Assembly: GCA_022695795.1 (NCBI GenBank)
Contig: MU404096.1
Coordinates: 124,001-188,000, forward strand
Reading direction: 5' to 3'
DNA: 64,000 nucleotides
DNA from: Biscogniauxia marginata
Lineage: Eukaryota > Ascomycota > Sordariomycetes > Xylariales > Xylariaceae
Position 1 is the stretch's first letter. The number at the start of each line of letters is the position of its first letter. This document shows positions 12,511 to 24,899 of this stretch, piece after piece. A model generated the notes under the pieces. It saw nothing but the letters and a program-made list of their open reading frames with translations, did no database searches and was not told where the DNA came from. The position numbers and the translations under genes were made by a program.

Positions 12511-15202
12511 GGAAGGATGATCTGCCTTGTGGGGCGGGGGTGAGGCGGGGCACCAAACTTTATCTTACTATACCCGTCCCCACGGATTCTCGCCCAAGAT
12601 TCCTTCCGTCTCTTAGACAACTCCACAACGGCATCCTTTCCAGGATCGTATCAACCTCCCGACGGACGAATAACACACTCAGCTCTGATCTAGGGCCCGC
12701 ATCGAGTAGGTGGTGATAACGCTATGCGCATGCAGAGTACAACCGTATAAATGAGGTCTTACTCTCTAATGACGTGGAGCCCAGAAGCCGCGCACAGAGA
12801 TCTTGTCAAGCCCACAACCCAACCCTTGGCTACCAAGACTCAATTCGCTAGACGTCAAGCTTAACAGGCAAATTTTTTATACCCTGTGATCTGCGTTCGT
12901 GCGGCCGTGATTCCTACGGGTCAAAAAGTCCAACGTTAGGCCCTGGAATCTGAGACTTACAAGTGCGCCAGCGGAGAATTTTACATCACTTATTTAACAT
13001 ACGAGCCATCATAGATCCTATTCGGCCTCATATCTTGTCTATCGGCCCGGGGATATTCGGTTCTGAAGCTCGGAGCTCATCACTTATCGCCGTCAGACGA
13101 CGCGTGACTTTTGGAGTCGTTAGTCTAAATGGCTCCGAAAAGCTTTTTGCTGTTACCTCGAAACACCCTCAAGCTCTATCGTATCTGCGCTTTGAGTCTT
13201 AAATAGAAGCACACCTAATCCATATACATACCCTCGAGTTTTAGTTTGCCCCCTTCTTCTTTAAGATGTGCTGGATAATTACATCTCAACAGCAACCCCA
13301 ACAACCGATGTTAGGTCGTGTGGTGCTCTCGGATTCTGAGCATACGTCTACTTCCAATCGTATAATCCTTCAAGCCCTAGCTCGAGTGGCATCTGGTAAT
13401 TCTATATTTAGGTTGCCATCTTCAAACTAGCTAACGTCTGTCTAGGTCAGCCAATCTCTAACGTGGTCGCGTTTTTGGCGTTAACAAGTGCCAGCTCAGA
13501 AGTACGTAACTGGGATAAGCCTGTTTCGAAAACCCGCCAGTATGCAATCTACTAACTCTAGCGGCATAGGCCACAAATCAAGTAACGTTTAATCTGCGCC
13601 CTGGCTTTTTTCTCTCCTCCTTCGAGAATAAGCCGTGATCCCCAGGAGCGTAGTCTTGAACCACGATTCCCTCACTGGCTTTCCTACAGGTGTTAGCCAA
13701 AGACCTATGCATCACTTCGGGGCGTAAAGCTACCTGCAGCCGTCAATCATCATCTTGTTTAGTAAACTAGACCGCATGTCCTGGATATTCGGGGCTTGAG
13801 ATTCGCCCCGAGTCAGTATCTCTGGAGAACGTGGGGATACCGCAAAACTCGCGATTGGGACCCGACTCGGGACTTTTCAGCTCTTGTCCTACGAAGCCTA
13901 CTGTTCAGGTGACTGGTTTTAAGCATGGGAACGAAATCATATGTGCCTAGCTCGTGGAAGCCACCACCGTTGTTATATTAATGAATATCGCCGGCTGCAC
14001 GCCAGTATCACAGAACGCCCCTCTTAGGAATCGAATCTGTGTTGACAAGGCCTAGATCTATAAAAACTTTCGGTCCCGAGAGTTTCATAATATCATCACT
14101 TAACTAGGGCGGGATGTTGCTATGTTTGAGATTGACAGGCTTGTTATTTGTTCAGACGGAATGAATTCAACAGCCTCGCTCCGGATTCACGCTTAGTGCG
14201 GTCATTCCTTGCCTTCACTAGACGGCGCAGTTCTATACAGTATTCCTCGATTAGCAAGCAAGAGACATATCAAACGCAAACGTTATACTCACTCCCTTCG
14301 TTTCAGAGTCTATTATACACAGTAGTCACCTTTGATCAATGAACACAGCGTTTTATGCCCCATCCCAGTTCGTATGTCAGGTTAGTCACCCCGTGACGCA
14401 GCTACTCGCTGCCTGTATGTTGGATCTTATGGAACTAGTTAATATGGTATGCGCCTAATATGTCGTATATATAGCTAAACTAAAGTTGCGGTTACACACC
14501 CACATGGCCCACCAACTACGACTCAACAAATTAAGCGCTATATCAAAGGCAGGATTCAGATACGTTGTCGATTCTGAAGAAAATTGGTTAACGGTTATAT
14601 CGTGTTGGTCTAGATACGTGGAGATTACACAAATTAGTTGTACTGAGATCGGAGCTTACTCTACGAATACATGTTGCCACCCCCTTTGTCAAGGGGCAAT
14701 AAGATCTTGTGGTAGTTTATATCCTTGCTTAGTGGATAGACCAGAAAATAACACTACCCACTTACACTGACAATATTCATTATCCAGATTCAATGCCCGC
14801 CTCGTTTTCATCACGCGCCACGCGAAGGAATAAAGAGGGTGTAGGCGAAGGGACCAATATAAACTGACTATCCCCCCCCACCACCAGACTTGATCGCGAA
14901 CTATTACATGCCACAAATAAAGCATCACCTGTACACTGCCCTACAAGAGAGTTGCAGAGTATTTAATTGCAAGACGTACGAGGCGGGGTTGTGATGTAGG
15001 ATCAAGGCGGCGAAGCAAAAAGACGAGTAATGGGTGTAATGAGTGTCAGACTGGGGCGACTAGCTAGATCGCACACGCAGCTTGATTTCTGCATGGTAAT
15101 ACCCCCATTCCAGGTTTTAACCAATTAGAGATATATAACCTGGCAATACTCAGGAGTAGGATCTTATTGCCGGCCGGCCGGTCTACTTGGTGTTGTAGGA
15201 TA

Positions 15203-15240
15203 ACCCCCCTCCCCCCCCCAACATCACACACACACACACA
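15203..15240 (+). repeat. C-run and CA microsatellite
   Basis: A C-rich run followed by (CA)n at about 15226-15240. It is simple sequence in non-coding DNA. Confidence 0.8.
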
Positions 15241-17697
15241 ATCATTTCCCACCTATTGCCGGCTTGAAGGGTTGGAGATAAATATCTATAGTGTTTGCAC
15301 CTCCTACTATGTATATGAATGCCAGGGTCAGGCGATAAGCCGTCACTAGAATTTTGATGTCAGGCGCCGTGACGTTCTATAGGCCGGCGGCAAGGTAACA
15401 TAGGATAAGGCAATCCCAGAAGCGGCGCATGTGGCGAAGGCCGAATTTCAGTAATGAGCATGTATTTTCAGTTTCCTATGACCTTGCAATTCTCCTCTCA
15501 CCACAGCTTACATGAATAACTTGGCATTTGCATTTCAGCCCAGCCCAGCCTGCCCCTTGTGCGCTGTAAGCAGGGATGACTGAAGGAAAGCAAAGTAAGT
15601 AGATAGAAGTACACCGTTGGTACCAGCGACGGTTAATAAACCTAAGTATCAGTGTTGTAAATGAGGCTTTCTACCTCATTACTAGACATCAAGCCTGGAA
15701 GCTACAGCGGTAAATGAAAAAGTGGTACCAGACGAGAAGGAAGGCAAAGGAGCTATTAGGTGTGAAAGGGCCACTCCCTCCTGAAACATTTGTTGTAGTT
15801 CTTCGCGCAACAATTCGTTTGCTTCATCACTGTATACTGGCATACGTCTTGATAATCAGGGTGCAAAAAAAGAAAAAGAAAATAAAGAATCGTCATTGGA
15901 TATAGTCTTGTGAGGTATATATCTTAATATGAAGGAGAGTGGATGGATAGTAAAAGGATATGTCATGTCACCTAATTGTTTGCATGTCCACCCTGTCATG
16001 TTGCCTATCTCGCAGCTACATATCTCGACATGTATACTGTTGATGTGTCATCACCAGCCTTATTTGTAAGTAAATCGACGACGGACTTAGGGCTTAGATC
16101 AGATAATTCAATGCTACTGGTCCTCTTACCTGGGTATCTCACCATTTACACGTGGTGTCCTAGGTAGTCGGATGTATAGTAGAATCAGGGGTAAGAATTA
16201 TGGGGTAACTTTCAACGAATGGGCTTTTACAATAAAGTCACCGAATATTCACCACAGTCACATTGGCCTTTACTTAATATATTTCATTGGTTATTATCAT
16301 AGCGACAGAAAACTACAACCCTCGAGATATCGCTAATTACTCCCCTATCAGGAGCTCTTTTTCTAGGGATCTCTGACTGGGAACCTTGCTGACGGGAGGC
16401 TTATAGTAGAGAGAAGCGTGAGATAAACCAGGCTAGATTACTCGAAAGCAACGAACTGTTTTTGTTTATGTAATCGGGCCGTTCAGTTGTGCATCTCTGA
16501 TTACAACTCTTCGCACAACAACTATATTCTTATCAAGGTATGTTTTAAGGTATGCTTTGTGACATACCCTTCCTTCAATATTCTCGGCTTCATTGCCTGA
16601 ATTTCGTGCTTATCTTCTCATGGGTATATGGCTAGATAGCTGTATTCGCCTCAGTAACTTTGATGTACGACTTCTTTTGGTGTGGAAAGGCAAGGTGTAA
16701 CAGAGAACTCCTTTCGCACTGTATGCCAAATAACTAACCGGGTATCTTTTAGCCCCCTCATAATATATTTCTCTTCTCCTTTGCATTTGTCGGGTTCCCC
16801 TTTGAGGAATGCTATGACCCTTGCCGAGAGAAACAAAATCACTCGACCGACTTATCGAGGGTAGTAGTCAGTGAGTGAACATCGAACCACTTACACATGC
16901 ACACACGTACGGAATATACGGCATTCTCATGACAGCCCCTCCTCGCTAGCTAGCCACGAAGCTTGGCTGACGTGCAAAATCGAGGAGAAGTAGGGGATAA
17001 GCTAAGGCAAGGGGGAGGCGGAGCCTTTTTCTTTCGTTGCTCCCTTTGGGAAATTTTATTGAGGTATATACAGTCAGGTTAGGGTTGTATTGGAGTGAAA
17101 AGTACACAGGAAGATAAGACTCGCACGTAAGCTGCAGGTTCCGTACTGCGTCTCTCTCAGGTCATCGGGACGTGTCGGTACCGATTCCGAGGACGATATT
17201 ACGTGCATAACGTAGCAACGTGCACGCGCATATACACAGAGAGGAAATATTTAATCTCCGAAGACTCATTGTCTCGCGAGCGTGCAGAAGCGCTCCCGTA
17301 ATCGGGTCCTTCTGTTGCAACCTCCGATTGTCGAAAGGGTGGTATGGCTTGCTTACATGTAACGGTATTGCACCTACAGATACGGAGGAGGCTTTAAGCT
17401 AATTTATCGTATGCGGGGAGAAGAATATATATGAATACCGCTACCAAGCTTCTCAGCTCATGCACACAGTTCTTTGCCCCCCACGCACAGTCGAACAAGA
17501 GAGGGAAGCGGAGAGGGCAGAGGGTAGTTGCGTCAATAGAAGAAAGGACTACGCATAAGCAATGTGACAGACCCATGAATATTGATGCATTACAAATCAT
17601 ACATATTTTCGATTTCGTTCTTTAGTTATCTCTGGTGTCCGGGTTGCAGGCAGCTGGAAGTCATAGGTACTACTTATTTCTATTACTAAGCTACCAC

Positions 17698-17733
17698 TGA
17701 TGGTGGTGATGGTGATGATGGTGATGATGACGA
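17698..17733 (+). repeat. ATG/GTG trinucleotide repeat
   Basis: A GATGGTGGTGATGGTGATG-type run of about 35 bases, just beyond the 3' end of the T4HN reductase gene. On the minus strand it would encode poly-His, but no real gene supports that. Confidence 0.75.
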
Positions 17734-17969
17734 TATGAGATAAGACACCCCTCCTCCTTGGCCAAGTCAGTAAGACGGGGGCTCTCTTTCCCGACAATGG
17801 ACAGCCACGTATGTCGTGATATTTGTCCTATCACCCATAGAGGATGCCAAGAAGAAGGCCGATTGGCGCTATCGTACTCAAGAATAATCAAGATCTGGTG
17901 CGGCTCTTGATCTGCCAACCGCAAGTCCCTACCCGTAGCCTGCCGTCGGCCCGGCCCGCAACTTATGAC

Positions 17970-18893
17970 TTAGACACCGCCGCCGGAGCACCGGATGACT
18001 TGGCCTATAGAGTATATGAGCATGTTTCCGGTAGTAGTTGATAAAATCAAGGAGCCCGGAGGCGTAATAATATACTACTCACCGTTGATCCACTCGCCCT
18101 CGTCACTGATCAGGCAGTACACGGCCTTTCCGATATCAGCGGGAACGCCAACTCTATCAAGCGGGCACATCTTCCTGAGTCCATTCTTGATCGTATCAAC
18201 ATCCATTCCCTTATAGCCACCAGGGACATAGTGCCAACTGTTCTCGTCGAACATGTCGGTTTGAATACCGCCAGGGGCGACCGCATTGCAGGTCATGCGC
18301 TTGCGGCCACAGTCGACAGCGAAGGCACGCGTGAAGCCCTCGACGGCAGCTTTCGAGCCGGCGTAGAGGGCATGGTTGGGGATGCCAGCCATCTGGGCAG
18401 CGATGGACGAAGTGAGAATGATTCGACCGCCCTCACTGCCATGCTTAAGGCCCTGCTGCGCGACGAAGAACTGACCACGGCAGTTGAGGTTGAAGACTTG
18501 GTCGAAGAGCTCCGGCGTCACCTCCGTTTCTTCACACCAGACCTCCATGCCTGAGTTAGAGATGACATAGTCGATGTGGCCAAAGTGGGCCATCGCCTTC
18601 TCGAAGAGGGCCTCGACTTCTTTGGGATTGGAGATGTCGGCCTGCAGGGCCACTGATTTGGAACCAAGCTTCCCAAGCTCACCAACTACGGCGTCGGCAG
18701 AACTCGAGCTGCGGCCATAGTTGACTACGATGGAAGCACCGCGCTTTCCAAGCTCGAGGGCAATGCCACGCCCTATGCCACGCCCGGCGCCGGTGATCAG
18801 GGCAACCTTTCCGGCTAGAGGTTTTACCTGGTTGCTCATTGGCTCCGCGTCGGTGCCAGCTGCTACAATATCTGATGTGGCAGAGGGAGACAT
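17970..18893 (-). CDS. T4HNR: 1,3,6,8-Tetrahydroxynaphthalene reductase (SDR family), DHN-melanin pathway
   Basis: The gene has two exons: 18083-18893 and 17970-18004, with a 78-base GTGAGT...TATAG intron. The spliced protein has 281 residues and ends W-I-N-G-Q-V-I-R-C-S-G-G-G-V. Without splicing it would stop two codons into the intron and lose the conserved tail. It is a short-chain dehydrogenase with the NADPH motif T-G-A-G-R-G-I-G (34-41) and catalytic Ser162/163, Tyr177 and Lys181 (Y-A-G-S-K). The S-N-S-G-M-E-V-W-C-E-E-T-E-V-T stretch (112-126) and D-E-N-S-W-H-Y-x-P-G-G-Y-K-G-M (216-230) closely match Magnaporthe 4HNR as remembered. It would reduce T4HN to scytalone, and possibly T3HN to vermelone. 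It sits between the AflR-type and CMR1-type regulators, consistent with a melanin locus. A separate T3HN reductase and scytalone dehydratase are not in the window. Confidence 0.93.
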
Positions 18894-21590
18894 GGTGACT
18901 AAATGAGGTTGAGCGAGGTTCGAGAGAAAACTAAAGGATATCTAGTTGATAATGAAGAGAGGATTATGTAGTAGGCGACGAGAAATGGAGCAAGTCTTAA
19001 TATGAGGGACGAACCAAAGAAAGCGGAGGCTACTAGGTAATTCATTCAATCCCTCTCTTATAGCTAATCGGCCGTTTCTGGAGTTCCGACCACCAGACTA
19101 GTCGAGGACCTCGCTTGGCGTAAAGTTAAGCTGGCATTACGACGACTCTGAACCGGGCTCAGAAGCCCTCGGAGACGGACGTCGGCCTCTGGGGGAAACC
19201 AGTCTGCTAGAAGCCACATTATTCAGAGACCAGAGACCAAGGAGTGGGAGGAGTGCTTCGGTTCCTGAATACCTGTGTAGTGGCGGACTCGCCCTTTGTC
19301 AGTGGCGGAGCGCGATCCCTTATCCGAACGAGGGACGCGGAGTTCCAGGCCAGAATTCCTACTTGGTCTGGCTCTACTGTGGAATTCAAGCTGCTACCGA
19401 AGCACCGAGTCTGCAGTGATCAAGTGATGGAGTAACCAGTCGCCACTTGAGGAGGTCCTGCTCAAACCTTGTTGTGCAATGCACAGGCTACCGAATACGG
19501 ACACAAGAGCTGTCTAAATGCCAGCACCCGTGCGCCTCCGCCAGTGACCTGGCAGCAGAGACAGCTATGCCAGGGAGTCTCCTCAGATGCGTTACCAAAG
19601 TCAAGTCGGCCCTCCGCCCCCATCGGACTTCCGTCTTTAAGACCGAGTTGGAGGCGGAATTAATCATCTTGCGCCCCCTTGCATTGTGCAAAGTGGAAAT
19701 TTGGGATGTGGATCATGGAATTGTCGGAGAGGAGAAAGACATGTCTTTGTTTAAAAGTAGCAAGTCAGACCAACATCACATGATGAGTGGAGTTGCATGT
19801 AAGGGGGAAGAGAGGAGGGGGATGTACGAATGGTTAATAAAGACAAAAACGCCACATACCCAACTCTTGCCCTCTGATCTTTCCATCTCATGAGAGGCCA
19901 GTGCTACTGCTTCTTCAACCAGTGCTGCGGGAGTGCAGTCAGTAGGTTAGGTTTGTGTGTGTTTTCAACCCTGCATACCCAGAATGACCTCAACGCGCAT
20001 ACGCACACATAATGTTCACATCTGCATATTAATATAAAGCTCGACCTAAAACACCTAGCCACAGACATCACCGCCATCTCACTCTTCCTAGCCACGCCTG
20101 TGTCTATGCCATGTGCGCCCAGCAAAGAGTACGTGCAGGAAGGGTGGAGTAAGAAGTGAATCGTCAAGGTAGCTGGCGTAGACAAATGAAGTTTTGGATC
20201 CCTACATTACCAGGCAAGGGCAATTAGGTGATAGGCAGAAGTCCGATAATCGCGAAAGAATCATGTCTTACACTTTCCACTACACATAATCCCTGTGTTG
20301 TGTGTGTCTCGGACCTGTTATGTCAATAAAGCCTCCTGTCCGGAGGCTGGCCAGAATGACATAACATGTATCTGTCCAGCCCCTAGTCTTTCCGCAATCC
20401 CATCACAGGTTTCAGACAGCAAGATAACTTTGTATAGATGCTAGAGGATTATGTTTCTGAGCTCTCTTTTGTTAAACGGGTCTGGTTTGTCAGTTGCATA
20501 GTTACCAGTTCCGAAAATCGAAGGCCGATCATGCATTGGTGCTGGTTCTGATTTTAACGTGCCCGGCCTTTCTAAGGGGGCATTTGGTCTAGGAACCTAA
20601 TTTTTGAAATTATTTGCATATTCCTTGTGCTGAGTTTCTCTCAAGTCGTCTGTGTCGTCAAGGCTCTGATGTATCCCAGGACGAAACAACTTTGTCCCAT
20701 AATCCCAAGAGATGCCCTCATCATTTCTGTGGAGGGTTGACGAGACAAGGTTATGTGGGCTTTATTTTATAACCGAAGCACTAGGAATCCACGAATTTGG
20801 ACCACGCCTACGGCACGGCCTTGCCCATTCAGTACTGCTAGAATATATTGATCGTGGTCTGCACTATAACAGCTAAGCATGACACGTCGATCTCAATTTT
20901 GAGAATTTCCCATGTTGTCCAAGTACTTGAGCTATTGCTTCTTTAACCTTGGCCGAGGTGGGCCTGGTGTGGGCTTACGAAATAGCCAGGGAGCCTCATT
21001 TTTGGTCACCCAGAAAGCAAGCACCAGCCCTATTTTTTCCACTTAGGCATTACCGCTAATGGGTCTAACTTGTTCAAAACTTCACCCAGCGCCGCGGACG
21101 GTATGTGAACGTTGGGTGTTACTTGAGGGTCGGAAGATAAGTCGTGAGTACTAATGTCCGCAGATAATGGATTATGATGGAAAGGAGCAAGGTTGTATAA
21201 AGCAGAATTCGGCCTCACTACGATTGAAGGTCTTAGTTAGTCGAGAAGTCATCTCCTTCCATCACACCCAACTTGCCTGTCGTGTCCGTTGACGCCTTTC
21301 TTCACAATTGCTAGTACCATCGATGTGACTTGTAGTCTAGTAGTACAGTTTATCAAATACCTCCACGCGTGATTACCTTATCCATCCCATACTCGGCTAC
21401 AAATATTAACTAGGACCCTTGATCTAATTCACGATCATATCCTGAGTCTCTTTGTCTCGTCCTGTCAATCTCCGACCTAGGCGAGCAAGAAAAACCGACC
21501 CTATCGCCATCCAGATGGAGACAGCGAGTAGTGCTTGAGTATTATCGACACCGTCCGTAGTTGGGATCTATACTTGCTCACAGATATTGA
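18894..21590. other. Promoter of T4HN reductase followed by gene-poor DNA
   Basis: The first few hundred bases should hold the reductase promoter. A plus-strand open frame at 19447-19893 (148 codons) has no recognisable domain and no splice context, and is not called. A nested inverted repeat at 20316-20366 is listed separately. Nothing else is recognised. Confidence 0.5.
20316..20366. repeat. 51-base nested inverted repeat (hairpin)
   Basis: The outer arms TGTTATGTCA (20316-20325) and TGACATAACA (20357-20366) are perfect 10-base inverted repeats with TG...CA ends. The inner arms AGCCTCC (20330-20336) and GGAGGCT (20342-20348) are a perfect 7-base pair around a 5-base loop. The structure could be a cruciform or RNA hairpin, or the remains of a tiny mobile element. 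No clear target-site duplication flanks it. Confidence 0.7.
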
Positions 21591-21599
21591 TCCTATCCT

Positions 21600-22160
21600 C
21601 ACATCTTCGTCTCATCTCAGCAATCATCGATCATGAAATTGTCGAGATACAAGTCTGACTGGCAGAAAGCCATAGGCTCAAGTGAAAAGTTCGTAATTCT
21701 ATGCTTCTTTTTTATTCCTTTTAAAAACTAGTGATGTTGTGATTAGCTTACTATTGGTATATCTACCTAGGTATATATAGTATTAAAAGGTCAACTGGGA
21801 TAAAAGAGTTAATAGGAGTAAAACTTACTCCATGAAGATGGTTCTCTAGTTGATCGGCATTCTCATAATGCCTTGATGCTTCTTGTTCATCAAAAAGCGC
21901 ATGCTAAATATGGCCTCCGTCAACAGCGGCTGGGCGAGACCTCAATGCAATAAGGATGTGGCGAAGTCCGCTGAGACTCAAGGCGACTTGACTAATGATG
22001 TATTCCTTTTCTGCCTGACTTTTGGTTTCCTCTAAATATCTCCTGGCAGTGTTTCCCGGGATGTACTCCATAACGACGAATACTCTGTAGTCATACCTGA
22101 TGGATTTCAGTATGTACCTGGGACTTGAATACTTAATATTGAAATGATTCCAAGTCAATT
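21600..22160 (-). pseudogene. Decayed APH/protein-kinase-like phosphotransferase gene
   Basis: On the minus strand, 22158-21904 encodes V-F-V-V-M-E-Y-I-P-G, typical of the hinge of fungal kinase-like/aminoglycoside-phosphotransferase proteins. Further on comes S-R-P-A-A-V-D-G-G-H-I. The same frame then meets a TAG and continues H-A-L-F-D-E-Q-E-A-S-R-H-Y-E-N-A-D, a segment that follows directly in intact relatives as remembered, and reaches a GTAAGT donor at about 21830. At 21620-21680 the strand encodes F-C-Q-S-D-L-Y-L-D-N-F-M-I-D-D, the catalytic-loop region (normally H-x-D-x4-N, here Gln for His), followed by TGA. Stops, the lost His and the lack of a good 5' end mark it as a pseudogene. 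Its substrate cannot be told. Confidence 0.6.
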
Positions 22161-24800
22161 TTCAAGTCCGATATTCTGTTGGTGAGAGAAGTCCGAGACA
22201 GACGGAGTGATGAGGGGCCAAACGTATACTAATAGTCCCATCCCGTCTGTTAGCTAAGGTAAGACCACAGATAATGATTTGGGGTGACATCTTGTCTCGA
22301 GGCACGTCGGCAGAAATTATAGGTAGACCATAGTCGGCACGATTACCACGCTATTTCTGATGTTAGCCAAGTCATCCAGAACCATGTATAAGGCGTCTAC
22401 CCGTAGGTCATGATATCCCAGAGATTAATATACACGCACAGCATCCATGATAATTATGGATGTTCCGTCGCCATTAATCACTGTTGGGATAACTCGGGGA
22501 AGATGATAACATTACATTGTCTTTTCTATTTTTAAGCGTAAATCCTTGCCCCACACGTAGCTGAGAGTAACATACGGAGTGTTTGAGGGTGGGATGCCCC
22601 AGATCGTGAAGCATTCAGTCTCATAGTCTCTATACCGACAGCACATTATGTATTTGCAATATTATATATCAATGTCTATGGACCTAATTAATCACTAGTG
22701 GCAGGGTCCAGATATGATAATGATCGAACCTATTCTATTGTGATGAGAATAAAGTACATATTAAAGAACAAATATCTCCGACTGAATAACGTATTAAACG
22801 TAAGTACTGAACAGGGATGTTTGACTATCAGAGTAAAATCGATATCTTCATCATCTATTAGCATACCTATCGCATGCCTATGTGCAAGTGAATATTTCAT
22901 GTACATGATAAATATCCGTGTAACACTGTGGCTTGAGTCCTACATGTGCTAAGGCCATGGTCAGCAATATCAGAACAGCCCTATTCCCCGGTAACTCGGA
23001 ACCGAGACGATGCTATTATAAAGGAATGACCAGGCGCACCTAATCCCATGTGGGGTATCTCCGAATTCTCAGCCTTCAACATAAAATAGGGGCTAACGTC
23101 CGGGTATCAGATCTTTATAACACGTAGTCGTATAGTAATGTCTTGTATTTCAACGCTAAGACACTGAGGCAGTGCAGTCCGAAGTTAGAAGTCATCTGGA
23201 TGACAATGGCGAGGCGTTCATACCCTCTTCTTCTTTCAAATATTCAATATTTCCAGGCGTTCTGATACATAATCGATTTCTCTTGCTATATTTGCCGCGT
23301 CTAAGGATGCCAGACAGAGTTTTCTAGATGACATGTCGATGTTGAAAATAAAAACACACAGTAGTAGACATGTCTACTATTGGTTTGGCTCATCCCTTTG
23401 TTCATAAGGCTTATGAACGTCAGAAGCTTAGGTACTTTAAGATAATATATCAGGACATCTAGTGGTATCTCTTCGAGTTGCTATACACATCCTTGCTGGT
23501 CACGCGAATAAATGAGCCGCAATCCTTTGAAATGCATGAAAGCAAGACATTAGTGTCAGTTTAATCACACAAATATGATAATTGATATAGAGGTTGAAAG
23601 GACATTATGTATATACACCTTCACTTCATTAAGTCCCTTTCAAACTTAGAACTGAATTATTTGTTATACTATAAGATGACATTGTATAATCTAAGTTCGT
23701 TCCTTCTCTTAATTGACAGCATATGATATCCAATTAGATACTTCTCTTCTAAGTTTTGGTAATTATTATGTATAACCGGTTATTAATCCTACCTGCCACG
23801 TGAATATAGCTAGTAGGTGGGTAACAACCAACAGAAAAGGGGTGGGGGTTAGAGGGGGGTGTGGATTCCGAAAAGACTTGAGTTGCATTGCGGCTTGCAA
23901 CCCCCAAACCTCTTGGCTGAATAAAGAACTCTTATAAGCTGTGAATACTCTTAAGAAGGTGTACAAGAGAACTCGAAAGAAAACAATCCGTATTCAGAGG
24001 CTCTGTCACCAATCATGCCTTCGTTAGTAGGTAAGTACTCTCAGGCTAGACCAACCAGAGCCCCTAGTCCAGGGTGCAGGCTATTTCACACGCAGACCCG
24101 ATTATGTAGCTAGATATCTATGTAGTACAGAAACGTATGAGGCGTTCTTTTCGGTAAAGGTTATGGATAGTCTCACGAAGTTGCCGGTAGTTATCGTGCC
24201 TAGAAGAAGGCATCAATGTTCCTCTTCCAAATTTGGACTTGAGAATACATCAAAGTATTAAATACCCACACAACTGAAAATATTTGGGATAGGAATTGCG
24301 ACTCAAATTTAATTAAGCTAATTTTTTCCATCCTAGAATTTATAGTTCACTAAGCGTCGAAGTCGTTCGCTGAACCGTCGCCGCAGGTTTTTAGTCGCCG
24401 TACCTAGCAGTGAACTTGATGCTGCGGATCCTTTGTGCCGGGCCCTCGCCTTTCTTCTGTCCATCCTATGCTGAGACTTTCAAAAACTATGAGCGACAGT
24501 CTTATAAAGATAAGGCAGTGATAGTAGTGTTACTTGAATCTAAATACGCCTATATCAATGCGGCAGACGATGGCGAGGTGAAATACTGCGTAAAACGGTT
24601 TGGTTTAACCTAGCTGCGATTTATAAGAGTATAAAGCTAGCCTGGTGGAAAACACGTTATGATATATCATTGATTTCTCGGCCCAAATCGAAATTTTCAG
24701 TTCTTTGCGAGCATTAGCTGAGCGGTGAGAATGTCACCAGACCCATCCGTACCTAGAGGAGGTTCAGTGCCGATTGATGTACATGAACATAGAGTACACC
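22161..24800. other. Gene-poor interval, probably decayed repeats
   Basis: No gene is recognised. The stretch is AT-biased with frames broken throughout. It holds an imperfect inverted repeat at 22442-22462 (CATCCAT/ATGGATG) and an 18-base perfect palindrome at 23362-23379. Some of it may be the upstream part of the retroelement relic that follows, but no LTR pair could be identified by eye. Confidence 0.45.
23362..23379. repeat. 18-base perfect palindrome
   Basis: TAGTAGACA followed directly by its reverse complement TGTCTACTA. No adjacent gene explains it. Confidence 0.8.
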
Positions 24801-24899
24801 ATGGAATTTATCCGGCCTAAGATGGTGTTACACCTCAGCCCTTATTCCCTATCATTGAAGTTTGCAAAATGGCGATTAGTCACCACAGCTTATCGAGGC

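Larger units (their letters stand above)
10318..17969. other. Gene-poor interval between the AflR-type regulator and T4HN reductase
   Basis: About 7.6 kb with no recognisable gene. Frames are short and interrupted. A possible spliced remnant lies at about 13266-13555: an open frame up to a GTAATT site near 13396, then a CTAAC...TAG acceptor at about 13444 and a further open stretch. It matches no family known to me. Other contents are a 16-base perfect palindrome at 12494, an inverted repeat at 12225-12269, and simple repeats at 15203-15240 and 17698-17733. Confidence 0.5.

Noticed and set aside
19447..19893. Plus-strand open frame of 148 codons downstream of a promoter-like region
   Set aside because: No recognisable family, no conserved splice or start context; surrounding DNA is full of broken frames.
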